Shown: positions 21,119-33,400 of the stretch, in pieces
Layout: every line of letters starts with the position of its first letter
Numbering within the stretch: the stretch's first letter is position 1
Source of the DNA: Symsagittifera roscoffensis
Lineage: Eukaryota > Xenacoelomorpha > Acoela > Convolutidae
DNA length: 64,000 bases
Assembly: GCF_963678635.1 (NCBI RefSeq)
Contig: NC_087066.1
Span: forward strand, 55,508,312 to 55,572,311
Direction of reading: 5' to 3'
Translations under genes and position numbers: made by a program
Notes under the pieces: model-generated
The model's input: the letters and a program-made list of their open reading frames with translations, nothing else
The model's database searches: none
What the model was told of the DNA's origin: nothing

Positions 21119-23030
21119 AATGAAAAACCGGAAGTCAACCTGAAAGACGATAGTTTCATATAGAAATTATTTAATCCTAAAACAACTGAGCGACAGAAAT
21201 GGAATATAATAAATTACACAAAAAACTCGAAAAAATCAGCAAACAAAATCACACTACTAAAAAGTTCATTTGGTGAAGCAATTATAAACAACTTCAAAAT
21301 TCCAATTTTTTTGAATTACAAGTTTTCTAGACTCGGATGTTTTTTTGAGGAAAAAAAATAAAAACTAATTCATTGAACCATCAAAAAAAAAACAAACACC
21401 AAAAAAGAACGCAAACAAAGGTACTGTTTCCGGTTTACAAGTGGAATTGAATTAAAAAAAAAAATAACGAATTTAAACGCGAAAAAACCACCCGGATTTT
21501 CTGATCTTCCAGTCTGGGCTCTGAAAGATGGATGCAATGAAAGAAATCTACACCTTTCATTTCTTATAAATGAATTTATTAAGTAAAAATTTTTTTCCAA
21601 CTAAACTCAAAAGAGCTGTTATTATCCCAAAATACAGAAGAGATTACACAGAAATAGCAGAGAACTATAGACCAATCTCCATAACAGGTGCACTTTCTAA
21701 ATTTTTTGAGGAATTACTTTACAAACAAATCAATGAATACTTCTAAACTATTAAACTGCTCCGCAACACCCAATTTAGTTTTAGAAATTCATATCCAACG
21801 GTTGACGCCATCTTTTAATGCATTGATTTCTTCCGCAAATCAATGGATGAAACGAATATGCCGTCTCTTTCTTTCACCCACGAACACTTAAAGAACAAAT
21901 TGATTGATTTTGGATTTTCTGAATCAGCAATTGAAATGATTCCTAGTTTTACAAACGAAAGACAGCAGAAAACTGTAGTAAATAAAACTGAATCCAATTG
22001 AATCTCATTTCATCAAGGCGTACCTCAAGGTACAATTTTGAGACCCCTGACTTTCAACCTATACATAGATGACTTGAACAAAATGTTAACTGAATCTCTC
22101 AATACGCAGATGATAGAGTACATTAGGCAGATGATACACTACTATTTTGTGATGATATTGACATCAAAAATGCTCTACAGCTACTGCAAAAATCCTGTCA
22201 GAATTTGTCTCTGTACTTCACAAAACTTTCCCTAAAACTCAATACAAAGAAAACTGAGCTGATAGTATTTAGCAAAAAACATCAAGGCAGGAACCCCAAT
22301 TGAAAGTTCGGTATAATATTAGATTATAATAAAGAGAAAAAAAGCCAGAACTTGAATTTTTGGGGTAATTTCAGCTCAATTTTTAACCTTCCAGAGAGAA
22401 GTTAAAACTATATTAAGAAAAATGGCTCGCGGGATCAAAACAATACAATCGATAAAAAACTACTGACAACCAAAAGCCGATTACTATTAGTGAACGCTTT
22501 AGTCATAAGCCATCTGCACTACCCAGCAATACTATTAGCCAGTGTGACATCCAATCTAATAATAGCGCTTGATAATCAACTGAGTTGGGCAATAAGACCT
22601 GCTGTGACAGAAGAAAATTTGATTCTTCATACGATCTTAAGCTGGATTACAAGGTACTTCCGGTTTACTTGTTTCTTGATTTGAAAAAAGTTTGACATTT
22701 ATGGAAAATCAAACATAGACTACTACCGGCATACACTAAAATCAAGTATGTGAACAACACAATTGACGAGAACAAAAGAATTAAGAAACTGCACTTTCAA
22801 GCAAGATTCAGCAGTCATTATATCGAATTTTTTTTTTGGAAAATCAGTTCTTATTTGGAAACAACTTCAAAGTGCAAGTTCAACATAAACAGCAGCAGTT
22901 TACTTTACAAGAATATGAAATTCAACTTTAAGGAATATTTTCTATCTATTTTTCCTGAAGATTTTTTATGGCAACCTATGAAAATACAACATGGAAACTA
23001 TTTAAATTTATTTGATGTTAATTTCTAACC
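21119..23030 (+). pseudogene. non-LTR reverse transcriptase fragment, copy 2, with 3' end
   Basis: 21119-22245 repeats 19993-21118 with few changes. From there copy 2 continues into sequence absent from copy 1: TELIVFSKKHQGRNPN, then MARGIKTIQSIKNY, VNALVISHLHYPAILL (about 22490) and a final frame at 22750-23028 whose FFFWKISSYL fits the conserved lWN-LP block near the end of ORF2. Copy 2 therefore holds the true 3' end of the element. No poly(A) tail is obvious. It ends about 420 bp before the ACADVL start codon. Confidence 0.7.
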
Positions 23031-23448
23031 TTTATTTTATTGTTTTGTAAACAGATATTCAACCCAGAAAAATTTTGTGTTTTATACTTGCTTAATAATA
23101 TTAATTATCATTTTGCAATTAGGGTGTTCGTTTTTTTAATTTTAAGTTCTACTTGCTGCACTCCTGTTGCATGTTAAGACCCGTATAAGTTGCCTCCCGA
23201 TTACCGAATCCTGTTTTTGAGCTTGAGTAATCTTGTGTATATTCGTTGATCGAAAAATTAACCAATGATCAACAATAGGCTGATATTAAATAAGTTTTAT
23301 GCGAGAATGTTAGTCACAATGTGACTGATAGCTTGAAGTGATTGGTAATTTGTTCAATTTCCTAAATAAAACCATCATTTCTTTGGCCTTTGTTTGAAGT
23401 GTTTGCTGATTCAGTATGTCTGTCGGCATAGCAATTTTTTAGTAAACC
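23031..23448 (+). promoter_or_regulatory. 5' flank of ACADVL
   Basis: An AT-rich stretch between the non-LTR 3' end and the start codon. Just before the ATG, CAATTTTTTAG|TAAACC looks like a splice acceptor, so the 5' UTR may be spliced in cis or receive a trans-spliced leader. No donor is assigned. Confidence 0.35.
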
Positions 23449-26400
23449 ATGTTTCACGCTTCACTTATGCGAAATGGCCGCGTGGCTTTTCGGTCAACGT
23501 CTCTTTCTTGTTCAAGAACAGCAGCCGCCGCTCCACAAGCAAAGACTAAGGACACCGCAGCAAAGAAAACAGTAAAGCCTCCCAGAGAAACAAGCTCGTT
23601 TGCTCTTGGGATGTTTCAAGGAGTTACCAACATGTCTGAAGTGTTTCCCTTTCCAGATGTTCTCACTGCCGAAGAAAAAGCGGAAACTCGAGAGTTGATG
23701 GAGCCAGCAGCAAAATTTTTATCAGAAGTAAATGATGCTGGTAAAAATGACGCCCTTGAAACTGTTCCTGAAGATGTTCTTAATCAAGCGAAAGAGATGG
23801 GAATAATGGGCGCATTAGTGCCACCAGAATATGGCGGACTGGGTTTGAAGAATACTCAGTACGCCAAACTTACCGAAGTTGTAGGGGCGAATGATTTGGG
23901 CTTTGGCATTGTAACTGGTGCTCATCAAAGCATTGGCTACAAGGGAATATACCTATTCGGCAATGAGCAACAGAAGAAAAAGTACCTGCCAGATTTATGT
24001 TCAGGAAAGAAAATGGCCTGTTTTTGTTTGACTGAACCAAGCAGTGGGTCTGACGCTGCCTCAATCAAAACACGTGCTGAGCTATCAGCCGATGGAAAGC
24101 ACTATGTACTCAATGGCGGCAAAATCTGGATTTCAAATGGTGGTTTCGCCGAAATTTTTACTGTTTTCGCAAAAACGCCAGTCAAAGATGCCACAACAGG
24201 TGAAGTGAAAGTACGTTTTAAGTATATCTTAAGTTGACTGCAAGTCCAATGGCATAGTGGTTTTAAGCAATACTGATTGTGTTTAGGACAAGGTCAGTGC
24301 GTTTATTGTTGAACGGGCATTTGGAGGTGTAACAAACGGGCCACCAGAAAAGAAGATGGGAATCAAAGCCAGCAATACTGCCGAAGTCAATTTCGACAAC
24401 GTAAAAGTTCCAGTTGAAAATATTTTGGGCAAGGAAGGCGAAGGTTTCAAAATCGCCATGAATATTTTGAACAATGGCCGATTTGGACTGGCGTCTTCGA
24501 TGGCGGGAACGATCAAGCACGTGATTGAGAAGGCTTCTGACTGGGCAGCGAATAGAACCCAGTTTGGGAAGAAAATCGGGGAGTTTGGAGTGATCCAAGA
24601 GAAGATAGCTAAGATGTCGGTAGACCATTACGTGGCAGAGTCAATGGCGTACATAATCGCGAATAACATGGACAAAGGGATCGTTGAGTTCCAAATTGAA
24701 GCTGCGATTGCTAAAGTGTTCTGCAGTGAGGCTGCTTGGAAGGCAACAGATGAGACTATCCAAGTCATGGGAGGTTAGATATAGCGCAAAGCGCACTATA
24801 TTGAATGATAAGCTTAAAATTTGGCTTCAAACAAGTTTAAAGTTGAATAATTTAAAGAAAATTTGTCGTCGGCGGGTGTATTTTGTTCTAAAATTGTTTT
24901 TAAGAGTAGTGAACGTAGTGAAGACTCGTATATAGGTCATGCTGATTTTTTTTTGTTTTTTTTTTGTTTCTCAATAAAAAGTCTTAAAATGTGCATAAAA
25001 GTCTCTAATAACTACAGATGTGCATTCATACACATTTGCACTTTTTGAGTTCAATTGAAAATCATCTGCTGTAAGTGACGTAAATAGCACTCTCCAAATA
25101 TGAAAGTGGAAATGGCGCAAAAAAACGTGAACGATTTCTAGTTTCAAAAGTGGAATTTTATTTTTAGATTTCCAGCGGAATAAAAATTTTACCTGTTGAT
25201 CCAGTGTTTTCAAGTTGGGTTAATGAAGTACATAATGCTGACACAAGCTTCTGTTCTTTTTGTCCAAAGGTAAATAATGAAAAATGTTCGAATTGGTTTG
25301 CATAAAATTGGAAATTAATATACACCCAAATATACTTTAGGAATGGGCTACATGAAAGAAGCAGGAGTCGAGCGAGTGTTGAGAGATCTTCGCATCTTCC
25401 GAATCTTCGAAGGCACAAATGACATCCTGCGACTGTTCATCGCACTCACTGGAATCCAACATGCAGCTTCTCATCTCCAGGAACTGCAGAATGCAGTCAA
25501 GGATCCAATGAGTAATGTCGGAACTCTCGTGGGCTTCGGTTCCAAAACTCTGATGCAGAAAGTGGGATTCGGACATTTGAATTCAACAATCGAAGCCGTT
25601 CATCCCGATTTGAAACTCTCGGGCAAACTGCTGGGAGAAAGTATGGCAGATTTTTCAGGGTATGTTTTGAATGAGTTAACAAATGGCTTGTCCACAGTCA
25701 AAATCAGGAATGTTTTTCAGCATACTTCACAAAAACTCGATTATGTGGTGGAGTATTTGTCGTGGACAAAGTTTATGATGCAGGTCTGTAATTAATGTTT
25801 TTCACCCTCGCGATAAGCAAGGTTATTGCAATCCGGCACGACTTTTTTTACCCGAAAACAATTTAGTTCACAGAATGGTCATTTTGGTAGGAATGGTAAG
25901 TATCACTTCTGACATGCTCAATTTCTTGGAACTCAATTAAAACTACCATCATTTAAGTAGCAGGCTGTTTCTGCTTGTTATTAATTTCTCAGAAGAAAAT
26001 TTTTCATTTTTTTCGGATTCGTGATTTTCGTCCTTGTTTCTGTCGGTTCATTTTCCGTTTTTTTTAAACGCACGTTTTTTATTTGGTAAGGTTTTGATTG
26101 GTTTACTTTTTTAAGCATGGGTTTTTTTTTTTAATTTGAACAGTTTTTTTTACTATTACTGAAAGCTCAGTAATTTGTAAATTTACAAATATTGTTAAAA
26201 AAATTTACCATTTTTTAAAAATATTTGAACATTGTTATTTCGGCCTAGATAATTTATTTTGTGTAATTTTGAGGGCAATTTATTTTCGTATAGGATTGAT
26301 TATGTGCTCCAGTAAAAACTTTAAATGGAATGGGTCGTAAAAACTTTGAAATTTTCAAGAAATTTTTTATGACAAAAGGTTTTGACCTCAAATTTGTCGC

Positions 26401-27016
26401 CTTTGTAGCCGCTCGGTGAATGGTTTCCTATTGTTTTTAAGGCTGTTTATGAACGTCATCCGATACAAGCGTGAAAGTTTTGTAGCTGCAGTTTTTCCAT
26501 TTTTTTGAAGTTATATCCAGGAATTTGTAACTTAATTTTTTAGAACTTTTTTTGACTTCTGTCATTTTTCCACTGTAGCGCAATGTGTAGTTTTTTAAGC
26601 TAGTTCAATACTGGCTGATGTGTTCTGCCACATGTTTTCATGAAGGTGAGTTTCAGTTTGAATTAAGAAAATCAATCTGCTTCAGGTGTGTCAATACGCT
26701 GGTGATGAAATACAAGAAAGACATTGTTCACGAGCAGATGTTACTTTCTCGACTGGCAGACTCCGCCATTGATATTTACGGGATGGCGGTGGTGCTATCG
26801 CGATGCACTGACAGCATCAATAAAGGTGTGGCATCGAAGGATTTGGAAGAAATGTACACCAAACTTTTTTGCAACGAAGCAGCACATCGAGTGGCATTGA
26901 ATGTCAAAGATATCAAGTCGAGTGTTCGAGTCGTGAACAATCATTTGGTGGAAGAAATCGCGAAAGAAGTCATATCTAACAAAGGTGTTGTTCATGCAGG
27001 ACCGCTGGGTTTTTAA
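23449..27016 (+). CDS. ACADVL: very-long-chain acyl-CoA dehydrogenase, mitochondrial
   Basis: Four exons join in frame to about 632 residues, close to the 655 of human VLCAD: 23449-24210, 24287-24773, 25341-25659 and 26686-27016. All introns are GT-AG. The enzyme carries out the first, FAD-dependent step of beta-oxidation of long acyl-CoAs at the mitochondrial inner membrane. The N-terminus is rich in Arg, Ser and Ala and has no acidic residue in its first 30, as in a transit peptide. The FAD/substrate signature [10 protein letters not shown] and WISNGG lie in exon 1. Exon 2 ends at IQVMGG. Exon 3 contains [17 protein letters not shown] and [11 protein letters not shown], whose Glu (about residue 440) is the catalytic base in this family. 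The C-terminal extension specific to VLCAD/ACAD9 is present and ends PLGF. The frame running past 25659 is intron read-through: splicing there restores the conserved register into [13 protein letters not shown]. Confidence 0.95.
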
Positions 27017-27142
27017 GTTCAAAGAACTTTTGAAAGAGACTTTTTAAGAATTTCGACTGAGGAAGCAATTGTTCCTAGAAAAGTTCTGAAATCCAGGAAC
27101 ATTACTCAGGTGTGCTACTAATTATGTATTAATGTAGATAAT

Positions 27143-27148
27143 AATAAA
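27143..27148 (+). terminator. polyadenylation signal of ACADVL
   Basis: AATAAA lies 127 bp after the stop codon, in an AT-rich 3' flank with T-rich sequence downstream. Confidence 0.5.
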
Positions 27149-27156
27149 TTTTAAAT

Positions 27157-27282
27157 ATCTGTTTTTTTTTCAATATCGAGTGAGATTTACTGAATATGAA
27201 AGTGTGAAATTTTTAATATCTGTTTTTTATTCAATGTCGAGTGAGATCTATTGAATATGAAAGTGTGCATCATCAGTGGTAG
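27157..27282. repeat. tandem duplication of about 60 bp
   Basis: The block ATATCTGTTTTTT...CAATRTCGAGTGAGAT...TGAATATGAAAGTGTG occurs twice in a row with a few substitutions. It lies in the 450-bp spacer between ACADVL and HOP2. Confidence 0.8.
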
Positions 27283-27466
27283 TGGCCACAAGTATAAATG
27301 ATCAATTAACTTAAGGAATCGTGAAATTGAACATGTAAGCCTCAAATCTTTGTTTTCAACTGAAGAATCTTATAATCACATCTCCGTAATTGATTTTAAG
27401 GTTAAATTATTCAGTTGAAGTAATTTCCAAAAGTAAGTAATCATTTAGAATCAAGAAACACAAGCG

Positions 27467-30400
27467 ATGGCAGAAGAGACCCCAGATGCTAAAACGTTAG
27501 TCAAAAAATTCTTCCACGACAAAAACCGTCCCTTTGGGGCCAATGAAGTGATTTTGAGTTTGCAGAAGCAAGTGTCAACAAAATCTCACATTCAGAAAAG
27601 CATCGATGCTTTAGGTAAGCGTTTAACTCGAAATGTTACTTCTAATTTTGTGTTTGGCAATTTTCAAGGATGACTTTGCAAAATTTGTAATGCTTTAGCG
27701 CTGCATGTTTCCTCAAAAGATTCTAACAATAATCATTTTGTGCCTATTTCTCGCTTGTGGTTGCGAAGTGTTTACTTATTGCTGAATATAAGATCTTAGT
27801 TTCTAAACATAATTTTGGTAAAACTGAAGCGAACGAATAGATCGTTTTGTAGCAGCAATTAAGTCTCATCTCGGTTTTTCTATCTATGTGGAAGCATCAA
27901 ATGCATTATATTGCAAAAATAGTACAATGTTCAGAAAATTGATTATGAAATAGACTTTGATTCAAAAAATGAAAAAAAAAACACATTTTAAGTCGGACAT
28001 GATTTACTTGGCCGAAATGAATGAGTAATGACATGTGAAAAATTTTTACGCGCTTCCGCAAATTATCATATTGATAACTTGAAATTTATAGCATAACCAC
28101 TATACAGCCTCTCACATTGAAGAAGTCGATGACCTTGAAAACGTTGATAATTGAGATTGAAGAGTAAGGCGTCTTTTGATGACAAAAAGAGGTCTTTTGT
28201 TGGTAAGTTTTGAAAATGCGAATCTAAAAATTGAGTCAATTAGATAAACTATAAATTTGACTGTTTTTGTCCAAAGTTATTTTGAGTATTTTGGTTTTCA
28301 TTGTTCCGACTTTCGATACGAAAGTAACGGAATATTTGTGCTCGGGGTGGGTTTTTTTTCTTCAGACAAATTTCGACTTTTTAACTAGCCATTTTTGACG
28401 GAATTTTTTTATATCATTCGAAAGCTATTGTTGTCCTGAGCTCAAATTTGAAAAGATATTTTACCTGCGATCATTTTTTGTAAAGTTATGGGGGTTTAAA
28501 GATTGCCATTTTGGCCAATTTGGGACAATTAGCTCGCGATATATTTCGCGCTATTAAAGCGTAAGCGGAGAGTTAATCCGCCTTAGAAATTGTTCCAAAT
28601 TGGTTGAAAGAAGCTTATTTGCCATAATTGATTTGTTACAAGGAGCTAAATCTATCCTTTTGTACTTTATATGGCGTGTGGGGTGATGACTTTTATAAAA
28701 AAAAATTCAAACTTTAGAAAAAAAATTATTACTGCTCCACCTTAAAAGGCAATCGGAACATTCAAGGCTTTGCCCTGATACGAGCAGTCTTGTTTTTGTT
28801 TAAACTTGTATCACTCTTTGAGTTTTAGCAGGTTGAAACTGAGGTGAAAACATCTAGAAATCTATATTGGTTATCTTTCGTTCGTCTTTAGTTTTCAATT
28901 AGGTTTAAAAATTTTGAAAAAAAACTTTGAAATAGTCTTTCTGTCGAATTTATTTTACTTGTCGTATGATAATTTTCGTGTTCTGTTTGTTTCAAAACGA
29001 ATTACTTTGTAGGTTTTCAAAACAAACAGAATTCACGAAAAATATCACAAAAAGAGAAAATAACCCTGAAACGAAATTTTTTTTCAACACTTGATTTCAT
29101 CTTTTGAACTGAACATGAAAGTCAAACAAAAACATTTAACAACAAACCATCAAAACAGTGCTATTCTGATTTTGTTAAAATCAGCTTTAAATAGCCTCAA
29201 CAAGATTAGCAACATTAAAAATAGATGCGAGATCTATCAGACCGTAAAATAAATTATTTATGAATAAATTGTCTGCCAAAAATTTTCTGGCATATTTCCA
29301 TAACTTTACTTCGTTAAGACATCTAATCTTTTCAAAATAGATTTTTAAACCAAAAATTGGCATTAAAAATTTATAAGTTGGCTTAAATAAAAGCTTATGA
29401 GTTTGCATAAACGTCACTAAAGCATCGCAATGATTCTACATTATTGTTAATTAACCATTATACGCATCATATTGTCCGCTGGTCCAGAAACATCTTCCTT
29501 TGGTAATGAAGGAATTTGGTCTTTGGTAATGAAGGACCAGAAACATCTTCCACGGGGTTTCATTTCTTTATTGCATGCAAATCAGCTGTTCTCAACAGTG
29601 GGAGAGTTTTTCCGAAAATGGTACAGTTTCCAAAAGACGACTGCCAAGAAACTTACAAGATACTATGCTTTATCATCTACGGGTTGTTACTCGATTTTAA
29701 AGATGATGATTAAAAAGTTTGCAAAAAATTGCTGTTTTTTTTCCAAAATATGTTGAAAAAGTAGGTATCAGAAAAAAAGGTTCAATCAAATACTTCACCT
29801 AAAAGAGGAGCTACAGCGGGAACTTAAGCTGAAAAAAGGTCAGTTTAAACAAATTTACTTTGTAAGTATCAGATTAATTATAGTCTGCTTTTACCAAAAA
29901 TCAAGTATCAGCAGTAGATGAAGTCGAATTGAGAAAGTTTTTAAATTATCCTTCAAGTTATGTGGATATAAATGTCAAATTAGTCTACAAAAGTATACCA
30001 CGGCTTGATTCGAATGAAACTTACCCATAGAGACAATTTGCAGTTTTTTGTCAGCTAACTAGATTTTGAAATTGGGGTTCAGCCTACTTTGCGATTAAAC
30101 AGCTCTTTCAATACATTCAAATTGAGATTTGATTTGCTTGATTTTGATTAACTTGTGAGTCCATTCCTTGAATGTAGATCTCAAACAAATTTTGCATAAT
30201 TAATCCTACTATTTGTATTTGATGAAATTTTTATCATAAAACTTTTGGGTTTCAATTCCACAGTTGTTGTTGAATGAACTGAATGTTTTGGAGATCATCT
30301 TCCTGTATACAGGCCTCATAACTTTATTATTCCAAACTTCAGTATCAAAAAGTATTGGAAAATCAATTTTACCTGTGAATTCATTTTAAATTTTTTCAAA

Positions 30401-33400
30401 ATCTATGAAAAAAAACATTAAAATCTATGACAGGTTGAAGAAGACGCAAAAAATGCATTCACATTGAAAATACAATGGTCACTATTTTGTCAAATTTAAA
30501 TTTGCGCGTCTGTTTTTCTGTTTTCTCTTTGCCAACTCAATCTGGATTTGTTCTTTTACATTTTTTCGTTTGTAGATACAACGGTTTGTTGATTGTCCAC
30601 TGTATTTGACTGTTCTTTTACAGCAACCAATATCCAGTTTTTATTTCAACTATCTCAGCTACAGCTGTGATACCTCTAGTGATTGTAGCTGTTATACGTT
30701 GTCAGTACATTCTTGTCGCGATTGTTCTCAAAAAACTGGATTGCTTCTATCTAGTCAGAACTCTGAATGTTCCGATTAACATTCAAAGTGTTTTTTTTTC
30801 GGCTCGAAAATAATAGTTTTTTCTAAAAGAAACATCCCTTTCACGCTAGACTAATCATAAAATGAAAAAAAAATTGTGTCGTCTATTAACGCTGTTTGGA
30901 TAATTCAGCTCTCCTCATTCCAAATTGGAAAAATGTTTTGAGCGGTTCATTTCACCGCGTACGATGTGCGCAATAATAGAAATCTGGTGCAAACAGATAT
31001 TTGACAGAAGTGAAAAACTGCAAACTCCCCACAGTTTAACAAAAATATCTTGCTAGTGTTGATTTCAGGGCGCCACTAACTGTCAAATGGTACAAAAATA
31101 TTACTTTAATTGAAAATTAATATTCTAAAATGCACAGGAGAAAAAAACCTCATGTAGCGCAATTTTTCCGTCACTTTCTTCAAAAGTGGAGCTAGATCTT
31201 TTTCAATTGGGATTTCCTCAATTTTTCTGTAGATTTGCGCCAACTCAATCTGTATTTGTTCGTTTTCAAGTCTTTCGAGTGCTTTTGTTAAATTGAAAAT
31301 TTTATATACAAATGGACAAAAGTGTATTGTTTATTTTAAAAGTTTTTCAACTGCAGCTGTTATGTATTCGACAGTAAAAGGCCAACACGCCAAAATATGT
31401 TACCATTCCAATAAGCCGAAAATTGAAACTGTTATGCAGCTTAAGTACAGAATGCCATTTGTAGCGCAATTTTTACATTATTATGGTGTAATTTACGTAA
31501 ATGTGATGTAAGTTCGGCTTTAACTTATGGGTGTTTGTAGATACGACGGTTTGTTGATTGTCCACTGTATTTGACTTTTTACAGCAATCGAGACCTAATT
31601 TTGATTCCAAGCTCTCATCCACAGCTGTGATACTACTCTATATCCCCTAAAATTGTAGCTGTTATACGTTGTTAGTACATTATTGCCGTGATCGTTCAGA
31701 AAAAAACTGGATTGCTTGTATCTGGTCAAAACTCTGATTATTCCGATTACCATTCAGAATGTTTTTTTTTCGGCTCGAAAATTTAATAGTTTTTTTTCCA
31801 GAAAATAAGATTCAAGCCTTTTACGCCAGGTTAATCGTGAAATGAAAAAAATATGTGTCTATAAACGCTATTTTGGATCAATTAGCTCACCTCAATCCAA
31901 ATTGGCAAGAGTTCTGAGCGGTTCAAATTGCCGCGTGCGATGTGCGCAGTAATAGAAATCTGGCGCAAACTGATATTTAACAAAAGTCGCAAATTTGAAA
32001 CATTTTGAGAAAAATTTTGTGTTTGTGTTAATTGCAAGGTGCCACTACCTAACTGTCAAATGGTACAAAAAAGATTCAAAGGGGGAAAAATGTAATTTTT
32101 TTTCGAACATGACTTCTATTTTAGTCGAAGAAGGTACACTTAAGGAGAAAGTATATAATAAACAAAAAGTATACGTATACAATCAAGCGCTTTTTCCTGA
32201 AGTACAAAAGTCGCAAATCAAAGAACTGGATCTCAGAATTAATGATGCCAAGATAAAACTTCAGGAAATCCAACATAAGGTTAGTGAAAACATTTTCTGA
32301 AGATTTAGATTATGTAGCCTCTTTATCCATCTATGTTTTGGCTCGGTTAGAAGAACTGCGGTTGACCTCTTAATAAAATTAAATATTCATGGCCGAATAA
32401 ACTTGTGCTACCTCAAAATTTTATCTCGAAATTTGTTCGTGCTCAATGTTATTTTGTCGTGTTGACTTTGACATCCTCTCTTCCTCTTAGTTCGCTCGAA
32501 AATCTTCTGGAGACTGAATGCAACAAACGCTGTCTCATTTCAGATGCTCAAATGACACGAAAGATGGAGCTTGGCTTTTAATTTCAAAAGTCAGATTTCC
32601 CAACAGAACAAAAAAAAATACTCATTGATCGTTTCCCTAAATTGTATTGGTTTATCAAAAAAGTGTGCAATATAAAACGTTTTTGAAGTTCAAAGAGCGC
32701 TTTTGTCTTAAACATTTCTTCGATAAAACTTCAAAATTTAAACAAAAAAATTGGTAGTTTTTTCAGTTTTCTTGAGTTCATTAACCTTTTCCAATGTCGT
32801 TTATTGGCTGTGATTCCAAGAAAAGCACAATTTTTTTAGGTCAAGCAAAAATCAGCTGAGCTGTCGAAGCTCTCCAGTCTGCCGACGTTGGAAAAAGCAA
32901 AGGAAGATTACGAAGAGCTGTGCCGTAAAGAGACCGAATTAAAAGAGAAGATAGACAAAATCAAAGAGAGTGCCGGTGCAATTGAGCCAGAAGTGCGCCA
33001 GGCGATTCTGAAGGACCATGAGCTGTACTCTAAGGTAACAAATTAGATATTACATAAGCCAACCGAAAAAACGGAGCTGTTACATAATAATGACGTAAGA
33101 GATATGTAGCAGTTACGAAAATCATGTAAGTAACTTCTCAAATGACGTAAGTTTTTGTTGGTTTATATACGCACGAACAAGGTCCCCACAACGCTATAAA
33201 GAGCCTATTTTGACAAAATTTTCTGCACCGCAGGCAAATTTTTGAAAAACATGTAAAAAATGTCGTTTTTGGACAGTTTGTGTAAATTTTTGCGCGCTCC
33301 CCTTCAAAATTAGTATATATTTGCCCCAAAGGCGCCTTTCGGAAAATTTAAGGGTTGGTCGGCCGATAATGGATTTCATAAAATAATGCAAAAAGAGTTA

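Noticed and set aside
25660-25795. Extension of ACADVL exon 3 to a stop at 25795
   Set aside because: The donor GTATGT at 25660 joined to the acceptor at 26685 restores the conserved VLCAD register, so this is intron.
29472-29756. 94-codon plus frame in HOP2 intron 1
   Set aside because: It begins in a short direct duplication, has no recognisable motif and lies inside an intron.
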